Source: Prevotella sp. (GTDB taxonomy: Bacteria > Bacteroidota > Bacteroidia > Bacteroidales > Bacteroidaceae). Taken from it: DNA of 41,592 bases. Position numbers and translations under genes: made by a program. The notes beneath the pieces were generated by a model, which was given only the letters and a program-made list of their open reading frames with translations, was not told the origin of the DNA and made no database searches. Positions 7,387 to 15,035 of this stretch are shown here, piece by piece. The stretch lies in the NCBI GenBank assembly GCA_022732315.1, contig JAIJUV010000006.1:1-41592 (forward strand). The letters are read 5' to 3'. The stretch's first letter is position 1; each line of letters begins with the position of its first letter.

Positions 7387-8685
7387 ATGATACAGGAATT
7401 TCAAATACAAAACTTCTTCAGCATCAGGGAAAGGCAAACACTAAGCTTCCTTCCTACTAATGATGACAAGATGAGAAGCCAATACCTATACGAAGTGGCA
7501 GAAGGTGTTGAGCTCCTCAAGATTGGTATCGTGTATGGTAGCAACGCCAGCGGCAAAACCACCCTGCTCGATGCCCTCGCATTCTTCCGTCGCACCATGC
7601 TCGACAAGCCGGAAAACAAGAATATGGGAATGGGGTACGTTCCTTTTCTTCTGGATAATCACAGCCGCAAGGAACACTCCTCTATGCAGATGACCTTCTG
7701 GCTCAACCGGGAAAAATACGTCCTAAGCCTAGAATTCGACGAAAAGCGAATCTACGAGGAGATGCTGATGGTTTATACAAGCTCACGCCCTACCAAGCTA
7801 TACAGCCGCAGCTACCAGCAGGAAACAGACCACTCGGAAGTTACCTTTGGCAGCAAATCGGGCATCAACAAAGCCACCCAGCGAGCCATCGCCGGCAATA
7901 CTACCAACAACTGCACGGTTATGGCAGCCTTCGGACAATCGAATGCAACCACATCACGGCTGAATATCGTGGCAGAATTTTTCTATTCGGGAATGCGAGA
8001 TACGCTGAGCCCGCGCGACTCCCTGACATTTAACGTGAAAGACGAATTGCGCCATGACAAGGAGGACAAGAAGAAGCACTTCCTGTTACAGATGCTGAAA
8101 GCGAGCGACTTCAATATCACCGACCTTTCGCTAGATGAGCGCGAAGAGAGTATCACTCCGGAAATGGAAAAAACCATCAAGAGTGCTCCCATCCCAGAGG
8201 AAGCTAAGGTAGAAATGCTTCGCCGTGGCACGCTTAAGCATGATGAAATTCTCTTCCAGCATACGGGCGACGGCGGCGAATATACTTTACACGAGCGTCT
8301 GGAATCGGCAGGTACCCACAGATTTCTGGGCATGTCGGTGGTGCTTTACTATGTGCTCCACCACAACAACTTCATCCCTATCGACGAGGTGGAAACGAGC
8401 ATCCATTATGAGCTTCTCTCCTACTTCATCAAGTTGTTTCTTGCCAACAGCGAGGGTTCTAGCCAGCTGCTCATGACTACCCACGACATCAATCTGCTGA
8501 ACGAAGACTACATCCGCCGGGATGTGGTATGGTTTACAGACAAGAGCCGTGAAGGCGCCACCCAGCTGAAGCGTCTCAGTTCGCTGGGCCTGCACAAGAC
8601 GATGAATCCATATAATGCCTACAAGCAAGGCAAGCTGGTGGATTTACCATTCCTTGGAAGTATTTATCTAGATAAGGAGGATTAG
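7387..8685 (+). CDS. AAA_21/AAA_15-type (SMC/OLD-like) ATPase, first gene of a defence-like operon
   Basis: The protein (432 aa from ATG 7387) starts with IQEFQIQNFFSI, the typical N-terminal strand of OLD/RecF-like ATPases. It has Walker A GSNASGKTT at residues 51-59, an ABC-type signature region around ESAGTHRFLG, Walker B FIPIDEVE with D333 and E334, and the switch histidine in LLMTTHD. This architecture is shared by RloA, AriA of PARIS and other ATPases that work with a TOPRIM partner in phage defence. The next gene encodes such a partner (RloB type). I infer an ATPase that senses or scaffolds and controls the effector. The first 18 codons of the longer frame overlap the promoter and were excluded. 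Confidence 0.85.
   Translation: MIQEFQIQNFFSIRERQTLSFLPTNDDKMRSQYLYEVAEGVELLKIGIVYGSNASGKTTLLDALAFFRRTMLDKPENKNMGMGYVPFLLDNHSRKEHSSMQMTFWLNREKYVLSLEFDEKRIYEEMLMVYTSSRPTKLYSRSYQQETDHSEVTFGSKSGINKATQRAIAGNTTNNCTVMAAFGQSNATTSRLNIVAEFFYSGMRDTLSPRDSLTFNVKDELRHDKEDKKKHFLLQMLKASDFNITDLSLDEREESITPEMEKTIKSAPIPEEAKVEMLRRGTLKHDEILFQHTGDGGEYTLHERLESAGTHRFLGMSVVLYYVLHHNNFIPIDEVETSIHYELLSYFIKLFLANSEGSSQLLMTTHDINLLNEDYIRRDVVWFTDKSREGATQLKRLSSLGLHKTMNPYNAYKQGKLVDLPFLGSIYLDKED
8674..8680 (+). promoter_or_regulatory. Perfect Shine-Dalgarno AAGGAGG
   Basis: AAGGAGG lies inside the end of the ATPase gene, 8 bp before the ATG at 8689. Such strong sites are uncommon in Bacteroidetes; it fixes the start of the RloB-like gene and hints at foreign origin or high translation. 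Confidence 0.75.
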
Positions 8686-8688
8686 AAT

Positions 8689-9519
8689 ATGGCAGTAAAG
8701 AAAAGTATAGCTATCATAGGTGAGGGCGAGACGGAGTGGTTCTACTTTGACTCGCTCCGCATCGCCTGCCGCTACCCCTTTAAGGTAGCACCCGATTTTC
8801 CACAACATTCCGATATTCCTCACATGGCAAAATTGGCAGAATCGTATGTAAAATGCGAAACTGACTATGTAATCTGCCTTGTTGATATGGATCGCCTGTT
8901 GCAGAATCCAAAAGAAATGGAAACTTACTCCAAGATACGCAAGAAGAGCAGCCGTAAGATTATGTGGGTGGAGACCAATCCATGCACGGAATTCTGGTTT
9001 CTGCTACATTTCCTGCCTCAACTATCCGTGAAGCATTACGACAGCTACGAGCAGCTCATTCCTGAGCTTCAGCGCTACATGCCTGGCTACGAAAAGACCG
9101 TAAGATATTTCCGCAAGAACAAGCTCTACAATTATCTCACGGAAAACGGCGACCTTCAGCGGGCTCTAAGTTACGCCAAGGAACTCTCCCGGCTAAGCGA
9201 AGCTACGCCAGAAGATAAGATTGCCTATACCCAGATGCATCAGGTATTCGAGTTGTTAGCATCGATGAATCATGATGAAACCTGCAAGGAAAGCGTCATA
9301 CCGAATGAACAAATCCCAATCGGAGACAACCAGCAGGAGATTGTCAATTTTATCGTCAATAGCGGAAAAACAGATTTGAAATCCATTTCTAAAGCCACAG
9401 GCCTCAAAGTTTCTAGAACACGAGATTATCTCGAAATGCTCGTTGCCAAAGGACTGATAGAAGTGGAGAGAGAGTATAACAAAAAAATATTTAAAATAAA
9501 AGGAATTCCTAATATATGA
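8689..9519 (+). CDS. RloB-like TOPRIM protein fused to a C-terminal winged helix
   Basis: The first ~190 residues fit the RloB family (PF13707): IIGEGETEW with acidic residues E12, E14 and E16, LVDMDR with D66 and D68 as the TOPRIM DxD, and the family signature ETNPCTEFWFLLHF from residue 95. TOPRIM proteins paired with AAA_15/21 ATPases include the nucleases or effectors of PARIS-like systems. After a linker, residues about 208-276 form an extra domain with the helix-turn-helix pattern QQEIVNFIVNSG, DLKSISKATGL and ARGLIEVER-like (here AKGLIEVER), read as a winged helix. Standard RloB proteins stop before this. The gene starts 3 bp after the ATPase stop and overlaps the next gene by 4 bp (ATGA). 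Confidence 0.8.
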   Translation: MAVKKSIAIIGEGETEWFYFDSLRIACRYPFKVAPDFPQHSDIPHMAKLAESYVKCETDYVICLVDMDRLLQNPKEMETYSKIRKKSSRKIMWVETNPCTEFWFLLHFLPQLSVKHYDSYEQLIPELQRYMPGYEKTVRYFRKNKLYNYLTENGDLQRALSYAKELSRLSEATPEDKIAYTQMHQVFELLASMNHDETCKESVIPNEQIPIGDNQQEIVNFIVNSGKTDLKSISKATGLKVSRTRDYLEMLVAKGLIEVEREYNKKIFKIKGIPNI

Positions 9520-10709
9520 CAACAGACCAAAAAGAAAAATGTCGCAAGGCATATTACCATTCTGATATCGAGCCTACACTAGACCGACTCAATCAGATAA
9601 AGGAAATAGTCTCTAATTTTGAGAAGGATGGAGCAAATCGCCTTACCTGTGCCCTGGGAATGAAGCATAAGGATCTAGACGAAATAGAACAACTCTCTGC
9701 GTTTATAGCCCAAGCTCGTGACAAGATGGAAAAAGAACTGGAACGACTGAAAAAGTTTGAACCCACTTTCAACAATCAATTTGCCACAGACCACAACAAC
9801 TACTACAATTCTGTGAGCGAAGTTCTAAGACATATCAGAAGCCACTTATCTCCTCTGAAAATCATCCTTAAGAAATTCTGCCCGAGAAAGCATCCTTCGG
9901 TTGCAGAATGCGAAATGTATAATATTCCGCCCAAATCGGTAATCGATGCTTCATTACTTGGAGATGAAATATACCAGCCAGATTTGTTTGAACTGGAAAG
10001 CTTTCCGCCAGCAGTACAGGGGCTGTATAACGAGATGATTAAATTCTTCAAGGCAGAAAAGGAATGTATGGATATCTGTGCAGAAATTCTACAAGAAGAA
10101 CTGGCTATACGCAAGGATCCTATTAAGAGTAAATGCATATTGGATAAATACAGACAGAATGCATACAAACGTATGGAAAATGCGATTATGCTCATCTCTG
10201 AAGATACGATAGAGTATCTCAAAGCAACAACTCCCGCTTACCAGGCGTACCAGCACTATGCTTCGGAGGAAGGATTTGCACAAGGAGAATTCCATAAGCA
10301 GAACTGCGCTTCTATGGATCATCTCTGCCTTATCGAAGCTGTGACAGAAACTGAGGATATTACCATCAAAGAGAAGGTGCTTTGGGGCAACAACCCGAAA
10401 ACCATAAAGAAAATTAGATATGTAATAAGCCACTTCGACGAACTGATACCAGCAGATTTCAAGCATAAGCTGATGGGAATGTATGAATATATTTTCAGCC
10501 AATGGGCTTTGCCTGATAATGTGAAGCAGGCAGTAGAATACTTCATCGAGCACTACAACGGAATCTACAAACCCGTAAAATATGCCGCAGTAAGCAAGCA
10601 TAGTATGGAATACGACAAGAGTTCTGATATCGTAAAAAGTTTCTCATCCGGCATCAATGTGCTATTTGCAAATAGCAATAATGCAGAACTGATGGATTTT
10701 AGTGCTTAA
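9516..10709 (+). CDS. Unrecognised protein, third gene of the ATPase/RloB operon
   Basis: I do not recognise this 397-aa protein. It is charged and mainly helical by eye, with a probable coiled coil at residues about 55-90 (DEIEQLSAFIAQARDK, then EKELERLKKFEP). It has no signal peptide and no obvious membrane segment. A distinctive C-terminal region (about 285-385) has aromatic-rich blocks: LWGNNPKTIKKIRYVISHF, MYEYIFSQWALP, and YKPVKYAAVSKHS. No nuclease or NTPase motif is visible. Its ATG overlaps the RloB-like stop by 4 bp, so translation is coupled and a joint role in the same system is likely. A terminator follows at about 10750, closing the operon. Confidence 0.75.
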   Translation: MTTDQKEKCRKAYYHSDIEPTLDRLNQIKEIVSNFEKDGANRLTCALGMKHKDLDEIEQLSAFIAQARDKMEKELERLKKFEPTFNNQFATDHNNYYNSVSEVLRHIRSHLSPLKIILKKFCPRKHPSVAECEMYNIPPKSVIDASLLGDEIYQPDLFELESFPPAVQGLYNEMIKFFKAEKECMDICAEILQEELAIRKDPIKSKCILDKYRQNAYKRMENAIMLISEDTIEYLKATTPAYQAYQHYASEEGFAQGEFHKQNCASMDHLCLIEAVTETEDITIKEKVLWGNNPKTIKKIRYVISHFDELIPADFKHKLMGMYEYIFSQWALPDNVKQAVEYFIEHYNGIYKPVKYAAVSKHSMEYDKSSDIVKSFSSGINVLFANSNNAELMDFSA

Positions 10710-10990
10710 AAAAGTAGATTTTATTGGGAGTCGAATGGCTCAAAACATACAAAAAGTGTATTAGCTCGCATAGCTGATACACTTTTTTTTGTGATTTATT
10801 GCCGTGACAATCTACTTTTTATGAATACTAGATTAACTTTTTGTGAAAAGTAGATTATCAGCAGCCAATCTATCTACTTTTTGATTTTATAAAATCTACT
10901 TTGATATCAATCAATCTACCTTTTAACTTATCTTAATATCAAGAATCCTAAAAATATAAACTTTTTTCATTTATCTACTATCTACTTTTT
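10709..10990. repeat. Iteron-like array of ATCTACTTTTT
   Basis: Copies or near copies occur at 10709-10719 (inverted), 10810-10820, 10846-10856 (inverted), 10872-10882, 10894-10902, 10914-10924, 10973-10979 and 10980-10990. A weaker one (GATTAACTTTTT) lies at 10831-10842. They fill most of the 312-bp gap before the next gene, in both orientations. They could be binding sites for an autoregulator or a replication initiator. Confidence 0.75.
10750..10791 (+). terminator. Rho-independent terminator of the ATPase/RloB operon
   Basis: A stem formed by aaaagtgtat and atacactttt, with extra pairing of agct with agct inside, is followed by a run of T. Confidence 0.85.
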
Positions 10991-11144
10991 TTCTTGTCTA
11001 TCTCTCAAAAAATACCGACCTTTGCAGCACCAAACCACATCAGGCATGGGCAAGCGAAGACCGAAGCCTGTTTCGATTTTGACTGATGCAGAATGGAGGC
11101 CCCCTCTCATCGAAACGGAGGGCATAGCCGGAAAGACTATAATT

Positions 11145-11489
11145 ATGTCTAATCATAATTTCTACCCCAACACAGAGTTGGGAATCGACCTCAAGTTGCT
11201 TACCCGCAAGCCTGGACGCCTGGGCATAGGCGAGTATCTGGACGGAGCCATCACGCACGACGGCGAAGACCACTTCACATTCGTGCAGAACGACTCCGAG
11301 AAGAAGACGGATAAGGTGGTGCAGAGAAATCCGCACGTGTATGAAGGTACATACATCAACGTGAACCGCAAAAACGACGGTACACTCTATCCAACCTTCA
11401 ACCGACCTCGGTTCACGGAGAAATTCACCTTCCAGAACTTCTGCCTGCTGGCAGCCAAGGAGCTGTGTGAGATAGGTGGTCAGGGATAG
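11145..11489 (+). CDS. Small conserved-looking protein at the head of the primase/HU cassette
   Basis: From ATG 11145 the product is 114 aa, beginning MSNHNFYPNTELGIDLK and containing LGIGEYLDGAITHDGEDHFTFVQ and TYINVNRKNDGTLYPTFNRPR. It has no signal peptide or membrane segment. I recognise the style as belonging to the Bacteroidetes cassette that contains a DUF3987 protein, a primase-like protein, DUF4248 and an HU protein, but I know no function. A longer start at ATG 11046 (147 aa) is possible because the TTTGC promoter box lies at 11021-11025. I prefer 11145 because the extra residues look unlike folded protein and the intervening DNA holds inverted repeats (GTTTCGAT/ATCGAAAC). Confidence 0.65.
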   Translation: MSNHNFYPNTELGIDLKLLTRKPGRLGIGEYLDGAITHDGEDHFTFVQNDSEKKTDKVVQRNPHVYEGTYINVNRKNDGTLYPTFNRPRFTEKFTFQNFCLLAAKELCEIGGQG

Positions 11490-11499
11490 ATAATCTCTC

Positions 11500-11651
11500 A
11501 AATCTCAGTCTCAGTTAGGAAAAAAGTCACAATCCAACCCTTTACCCGCTTTTAAAGCGTTTATAACTCATTGATAATTAATTAGTTATATATATAATAT
11601 AAAGGGATGGATAGCACATTTAAAACAACTGAGAGACTGAGACTGAGATTT
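11500..11651. repeat. Inverted repeat with 16-bp perfect arms
   Basis: aaatctcagtctcagt at 11500-11515 is the exact complement of 11636-11651. The arms enclose 120 bp of AT-rich sequence and fill most of the 211-bp gap between the small protein and the DUF3987-like gene. Each arm is built from ctcagt units. The extended region 11491-11651 shows further partial pairing. Confidence 0.8.
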
Positions 11652-11700
11652 TTGACCAGCCAACGACAAGTAATATTTTAATTTAATTCTCTAGAAAGCA

Positions 11701-13035
11701 ATGAGTTACAACATTTTCAGCAGCACCGCTCCGGCGATGCCCAAACCCAGCAAAGGCACGGAATTCGTGAAATTCGCCATCTCGCAGGCATCAAAAGACA
11801 TGCGAGAAGTGCTCATTCCGATGGCAATTCCGGCTTTGGCAGCCCATCTCACGGGCGTAAGATTCATGTATTCCGACAACAAATTCTATGAAATGTGCGG
11901 TCAGATGGGACATTTGATAGGCCCTTCGGGTATCGGAAAGGCACAATTAGGTCATCTTGTAGAGGCCATCATGCGCACTTTTCGCAAGCATGATGAGACT
12001 GAGTTCAAGAAACTGGTGGATTGGCAGCGACAGATGAAGACCAAGGGCGCCAACAAGGAAAAGCCCGAGCGTCCTGACGTGAGTTTCTGGTTTCCACCTG
12101 CCGACGTAACCAACCCCGCCTTCATTCAGAATGCCATGGCATGCGAGAAACTGGGCGAGAGAACCCAATACATCAACCTGCCCGAGGTGGAGATGGCGGA
12201 TAGAATCTGCGGTGGCCATAAGCAGGTGAGCCAGATGGTGAGAAACATCTACGACTGCCAGAGAGCGGGTGCCTTGCGCGCCACGGCTGATGGCGTAACG
12301 GGCAATCCCGTGCTCCGTGTGAATCTTACCTTCACTTCTACCCCAGAAGCAGCCCGCCTGTTCTACAAGAAAGACATCACCAATGGTTTCTTCGGACGCA
12401 TTCCCTTTGCCTACAAGGCTCGTGGCGAGCGTAGCGGCAGGATTCCACGACAGGGTTCGTATGACGAGGAATTCCTGAAGAACCTAGACGCCTATCTGCT
12501 TCGCCTGGACAACTGCAAGGGTACCTTTGTGGTGAAACAACTCAACAAAGTGGCCGACCAGCTGGCAGAAGAAATGGCAAGGCTTGCCGATCTTGCCGAT
12601 GACGATACCCTTTGGGAACTTTCCCACCGCAGCATCTTCTCGGCATGGAAGAAGGGAGCTATACTCTGGATTCTGAACGACCAGACGTGGACGCGCTCCA
12701 TCGGCGAATTCGTAGTATGGTTCTGCTATTACGACCTGTGGTCGAAGGTGAAGGTGTTTGGCGACATGTTCAAGGGATATGATGCCCACGAAGAAGAGGT
12801 GCAGAGAAGTGGTCCTAAGAACATGCTCGACAGTCTTGAACATTCTTTCAACGAGCAGCAGCTGGAAGCACTTCGCCTGAGCCTTGGAAAGAGCAAGGAG
12901 GGCACCAAGCATCAAATCGACGTATGGAAGAACCGCAAGTTCATCACCTACAGCAACCAGACGGGACTTTACACCAAGACGCAGGAGTATCTTACGGGCA
13001 CGCCGGCAGCAAAGGTTAAGGGTAAGGAAAAATGA
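11701..13035 (+). CDS. DUF3987-like P-loop ATPase (helicase-like)
   Basis: The 444-aa protein resembles the DUF3987 ATPases found beside VirE/primase-like proteins in Bacteroidetes. HLIGPSGIGKAQL holds a Walker A at residues 74-82, with Ala-Gln after the lysine instead of the usual Thr/Ser. That departs from a canonical P-loop and may lower ATPase activity. Other family-like blocks are FWFPPADVTNPAFIQNA, YINLPEVEMADR (possible Walker B, PEVE) and LTFTSTPEAARLFY. Family members resemble replicative helicase or DnaB-like modules of mobile elements. The primase-like gene follows 41 bp downstream, so a primase-helicase pair is plausible but unproven. Confidence 0.7.
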   Translation: MSYNIFSSTAPAMPKPSKGTEFVKFAISQASKDMREVLIPMAIPALAAHLTGVRFMYSDNKFYEMCGQMGHLIGPSGIGKAQLGHLVEAIMRTFRKHDETEFKKLVDWQRQMKTKGANKEKPERPDVSFWFPPADVTNPAFIQNAMACEKLGERTQYINLPEVEMADRICGGHKQVSQMVRNIYDCQRAGALRATADGVTGNPVLRVNLTFTSTPEAARLFYKKDITNGFFGRIPFAYKARGERSGRIPRQGSYDEEFLKNLDAYLLRLDNCKGTFVVKQLNKVADQLAEEMARLADLADDDTLWELSHRSIFSAWKKGAILWILNDQTWTRSIGEFVVWFCYYDLWSKVKVFGDMFKGYDAHEEEVQRSGPKNMLDSLEHSFNEQQLEALRLSLGKSKEGTKHQIDVWKNRKFITYSNQTGLYTKTQEYLTGTPAAKVKGKEK

Positions 13036-13076
13036 GATTAAATTGGAGAAATATAAATTTTTGAAAATGAAATTTT

Positions 13077-14252
13077 ATGGAGAAATATGAGATTCAGAAG
13101 CTGCGCGACCTGCCTATTGAGGGGGTCGCCGAGCAGCTGGGGATGGTGGTGAAGCGGCACAAGGCGCTCTGTCCCTTTCACGACGACCACCATGCCAGCC
13201 TCTCGTTCAATACGAGGAGGAACAGCTGCCGTTGCTATGTTTGCATGGGGGATTCCGTGGGCACCATCGACCTGGTGATGAAATACCTGGGGAAGGATTT
13301 CCTCTCGGCCTGCCGATGGCTGGCGGAGGTGAATGGGGTTTATCTGGAAGATTCGCATCCGAAGGTGGTTTCTTCCTCTTCACCCATCTCCCTATCCTCT
13401 TCCTCTTCGGAAGCATCTTCGGAAACTTCTTCGGAAAATTCTTCCGAAACTTCTTCGAAGGCATCTCCGAAGGCATCACTATCCTCCTCCTTCGATGCCG
13501 GGAAGTATGCGAGATTCTTTGAGCATCCCTGGCTCAACGGGGCGGCCAGGAGATTCCTTTTCGAGGAAAGAAGGATTGATGAGAGAGTGGCGAGATGGTG
13601 CAGATTGACTTCGTGGACGGATAGAAAGGGCGTGAACTGGCTGCAGATTCCCTACTTCGACATGGAGGGGAACCTGATCGGGATTCAAAACAGAAATCTG
13701 GATTACAAGAAGATGACTACGGAGGCGAAGGGGCTTGCTGCTGACAAATCGCCCACAGATTTCACAAATGACACAGATTTCACAAATGACTCAGATGATA
13801 CAGGTTTCACAGATGACACAGGTTTCACAGATGACACAGATGCTCCTTCACACGGGGTGGAAGGTTCACATCAGACGGAGCCGACGGCTCCCCGCTTCCG
13901 CTTCCCTTATGGTGCCCGATGCAGCATCTATAATCTTCCCGTGGTGAAGATGCTGAAGCCGGGCGAGAAGCTCTTCATCACCGAAGGGTGCAGCGACTGC
14001 TGGGCGATGCTCTCTGCCGGGCACAAGGCGATAGCCATTCCTTCTGCCACGCTATTGAAGCCGGAAGATAAGAAATGGCTGGCAGAGATGGGAGAACTGC
14101 TCCACACAGAGTGGCACATGTTTCCCGATAGGGATGCGCCGGGCGAAAGCCTCTTCATGCAGCTCAAGGAGATTCTGCCCCAGCTGGTGCACCACCAGTT
14201 GCCACCGGAGTGCAAGGACTTCAGCGAGTATTATCTGAAAGAGAAAAAATAG
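13077..14252 (+). CDS. CHC2 zinc-finger/TOPRIM primase-like protein with two low-complexity inserts
   Basis: The 391-aa protein has a DnaG-type zinc finger C32-x2-H35-x17-C53-x2-C56 and a C-terminal TOPRIM-like region. In that region FITEG supplies E303 and FPDRDAPG supplies D351 and D353. Between them lie two low-complexity stretches: Ser-rich residues about 98-140 (repeats of SSETSSENS) and Asp/Thr-rich residues about 225-256 (TDFTND/TGFTDD repeats). The DNA of the second stretch is a tandem of ttcacagatgacacag units, akin to the intergenic repeat at 2103-2187. The full RNA-polymerase core of DnaG appears reduced, so this is a primase-like protein of an element or cassette, not the chromosomal DnaG. 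Confidence 0.8.
   Translation: MEKYEIQKLRDLPIEGVAEQLGMVVKRHKALCPFHDDHHASLSFNTRRNSCRCYVCMGDSVGTIDLVMKYLGKDFLSACRWLAEVNGVYLEDSHPKVVSSSSPISLSSSSSEASSETSSENSSETSSKASPKASLSSSFDAGKYARFFEHPWLNGAARRFLFEERRIDERVARWCRLTSWTDRKGVNWLQIPYFDMEGNLIGIQNRNLDYKKMTTEAKGLAADKSPTDFTNDTDFTNDSDDTGFTDDTGFTDDTDAPSHGVEGSHQTEPTAPRFRFPYGARCSIYNLPVVKMLKPGEKLFITEGCSDCWAMLSAGHKAIAIPSATLLKPEDKKWLAEMGELLHTEWHMFPDRDAPGESLFMQLKEILPQLVHHQLPPECKDFSEYYLKEKK
13372..13490 (+). repeat. In-frame TCTTCGGAA tandem repeat in the primase-like gene
   Basis: About 12-bp units around tcttcggaaact, imperfectly repeated, encode the Ser/Glu/Thr-rich linker. The frame is preserved. Confidence 0.7.
13752..13845 (+). repeat. In-frame CACAGAT-type tandem repeat in the primase-like gene
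   Basis: Five or so units of 15-18 bp (ttcacagatgacacag type) encode TDFTND and TGFTDD repeats. The unit shares cacagatt with the hairpin at 2103-2187. Confidence 0.75.
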
Positions 14253-14285
14253 AGTTTAGTAATATTTAATGCAAATTGAAGGATT

Positions 14286-14513
14286 ATGATGATAGAAGAT
14301 TTCAAGATTCGTACGTACACCAAGAAGGAACTTGCCTTGATGTACTTTCCCGAGAGTTACCCTCGCACGGCCGTCAACCATCTGATGGTCTGGATTCGCC
14401 GCTGCACCCCGCTATGGGAGGAGCTGCAGATGATGGGATACACAAAGACTAGCAAATCGTTTTCGCCCAAGCAGGTGAAGGCCATCGTTGATTATCTGGG
14501 AGAACCGGGATAG
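14286..14513 (+). CDS. DUF4248 domain protein
   Basis: The 75-aa protein matches the DUF4248 pattern: FKIRTYTKKELALMYFPE, a central helix with W-x-RRCTPLWEEL, and the ending SFSPKQVKAIVDYLGEP. It looks like a small helical, possibly DNA-binding protein; its role is unknown. DUF4248 genes are regularly found with the primase-like and HU-like genes that surround this one. ATG 14289 is an alternative start. The gene is 33 bp after the primase-like gene and ends before a terminator at 14593. Confidence 0.85.
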   Translation: MMIEDFKIRTYTKKELALMYFPESYPRTAVNHLMVWIRRCTPLWEELQMMGYTKTSKSFSPKQVKAIVDYLGEPG

Positions 14514-14519
14514 GGTTGA

Positions 14520-14564
14520 GAGTTTAAAGTTAATAGTTTAGAGTTGATAGTTTGGAGTTATTAG
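14520..14564. repeat. 14-bp tandem repeat of AGTTTAGAGTTGAT type
   Basis: About three units follow the DUF4248 stop. A shorter run of the same family (agtttagagttaaaagttt) follows the next small gene at 14970-15003. Confidence 0.65.
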
Positions 14565-14592
14565 CTTAAAATGTGCCGCTATCGCACGGCAT

Positions 14593-14626
14593 CAGCCACC
14601 ATCGCACAACTGATGGTGGCTGTTTT
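14593..14626 (+). terminator. Terminator directly upstream of a promoter
   Basis: An 11-bp stem (cagccaccatc with gatggtggctg) is followed by tttt. A TATCTTTG -7 box begins 3 bp later, so the small gene and the HU gene form a separate transcription unit. Confidence 0.85.
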
Positions 14627-14628
14627 CG

Positions 14629-14700
14629 TATCTTTGCATCGTGATTCAGAAAGCGCTGGAAAATCACTTTCCTAGTTGGAGAAAAATATTTCTCCAGTTG
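14629..14700 (+). promoter_or_regulatory. Promoter and palindromic leader of the small lipoprotein/HU unit
   Basis: TATCTTTG lies at 14629-14636. The leader holds a perfect palindrome tggagaaaaatatttctcca near 14678-14697, flanked by the repeated word agttgga. This could be an operator or a leader hairpin. Confidence 0.6.
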
Positions 14701-14770
14701 GAAAAATGAAAAATGGCTTCTGGGGGAAAGACCGGATTGCTAGTATTAACAATTTAAAATCGTATTGCTT

Positions 14771-14971
14771 ATGAAAGAGAACATGAAAGAGAACATGAAG
14801 GCATTCATCAAGTATCTCATCGTGGCCGTATGCTCTGCCATCGTCACCTTCCTCACCAGCTCGTGCACGGCGGGACTCGTGATTGGGAAGAACCAGCGGC
14901 AGCAGCAGGAGAACAATATCTCTACGCGGGCCGACTCTTCGCACTTCGTGCCTACTATCACCATTAGATAG
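14771..14971 (+). CDS. Small lipoprotein/membrane peptide of the HU cassette (smalltalk-like)
   Basis: The product is 66 aa from ATG 14771, after an N-terminal MKENMKENMK duplication. One hydrophobic segment (FIKYLIVAVCSAIVTFLTSSC) ends in a Cys in a lipobox-like setting (LTSSC), followed by a polar tail. Short peptides of this form, some annotated smalltalk proteins, accompany HU and DUF4248 genes in Bacteroidetes. Function is unknown. The 19-bp word agtattaacaatttaaaat occurs before both this gene (from about 14741) and the HU gene (from 15007), suggesting duplicated leaders. ATG 14786 is an alternative start. Confidence 0.6.
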   Translation: MKENMKENMKAFIKYLIVAVCSAIVTFLTSSCTAGLVIGKNQRQQQENNISTRADSSHFVPTITIR

Positions 14972-15035
14972 TTTAGAGTTAAAAGTTTATAGTTTATAGT
15001 TTACAAAGTATTAACAATTTAAAATTCAAGGTTTT

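Noticed and set aside
10709..10990. CRISPR-like array
   Set aside because: Repeats are short, in both orientations and irregularly spaced.
11022..11144. TTG start at 11022 for the small cassette protein
   Set aside because: It lies within the promoter -7 box; ATG 11046 or 11145 is more plausible.
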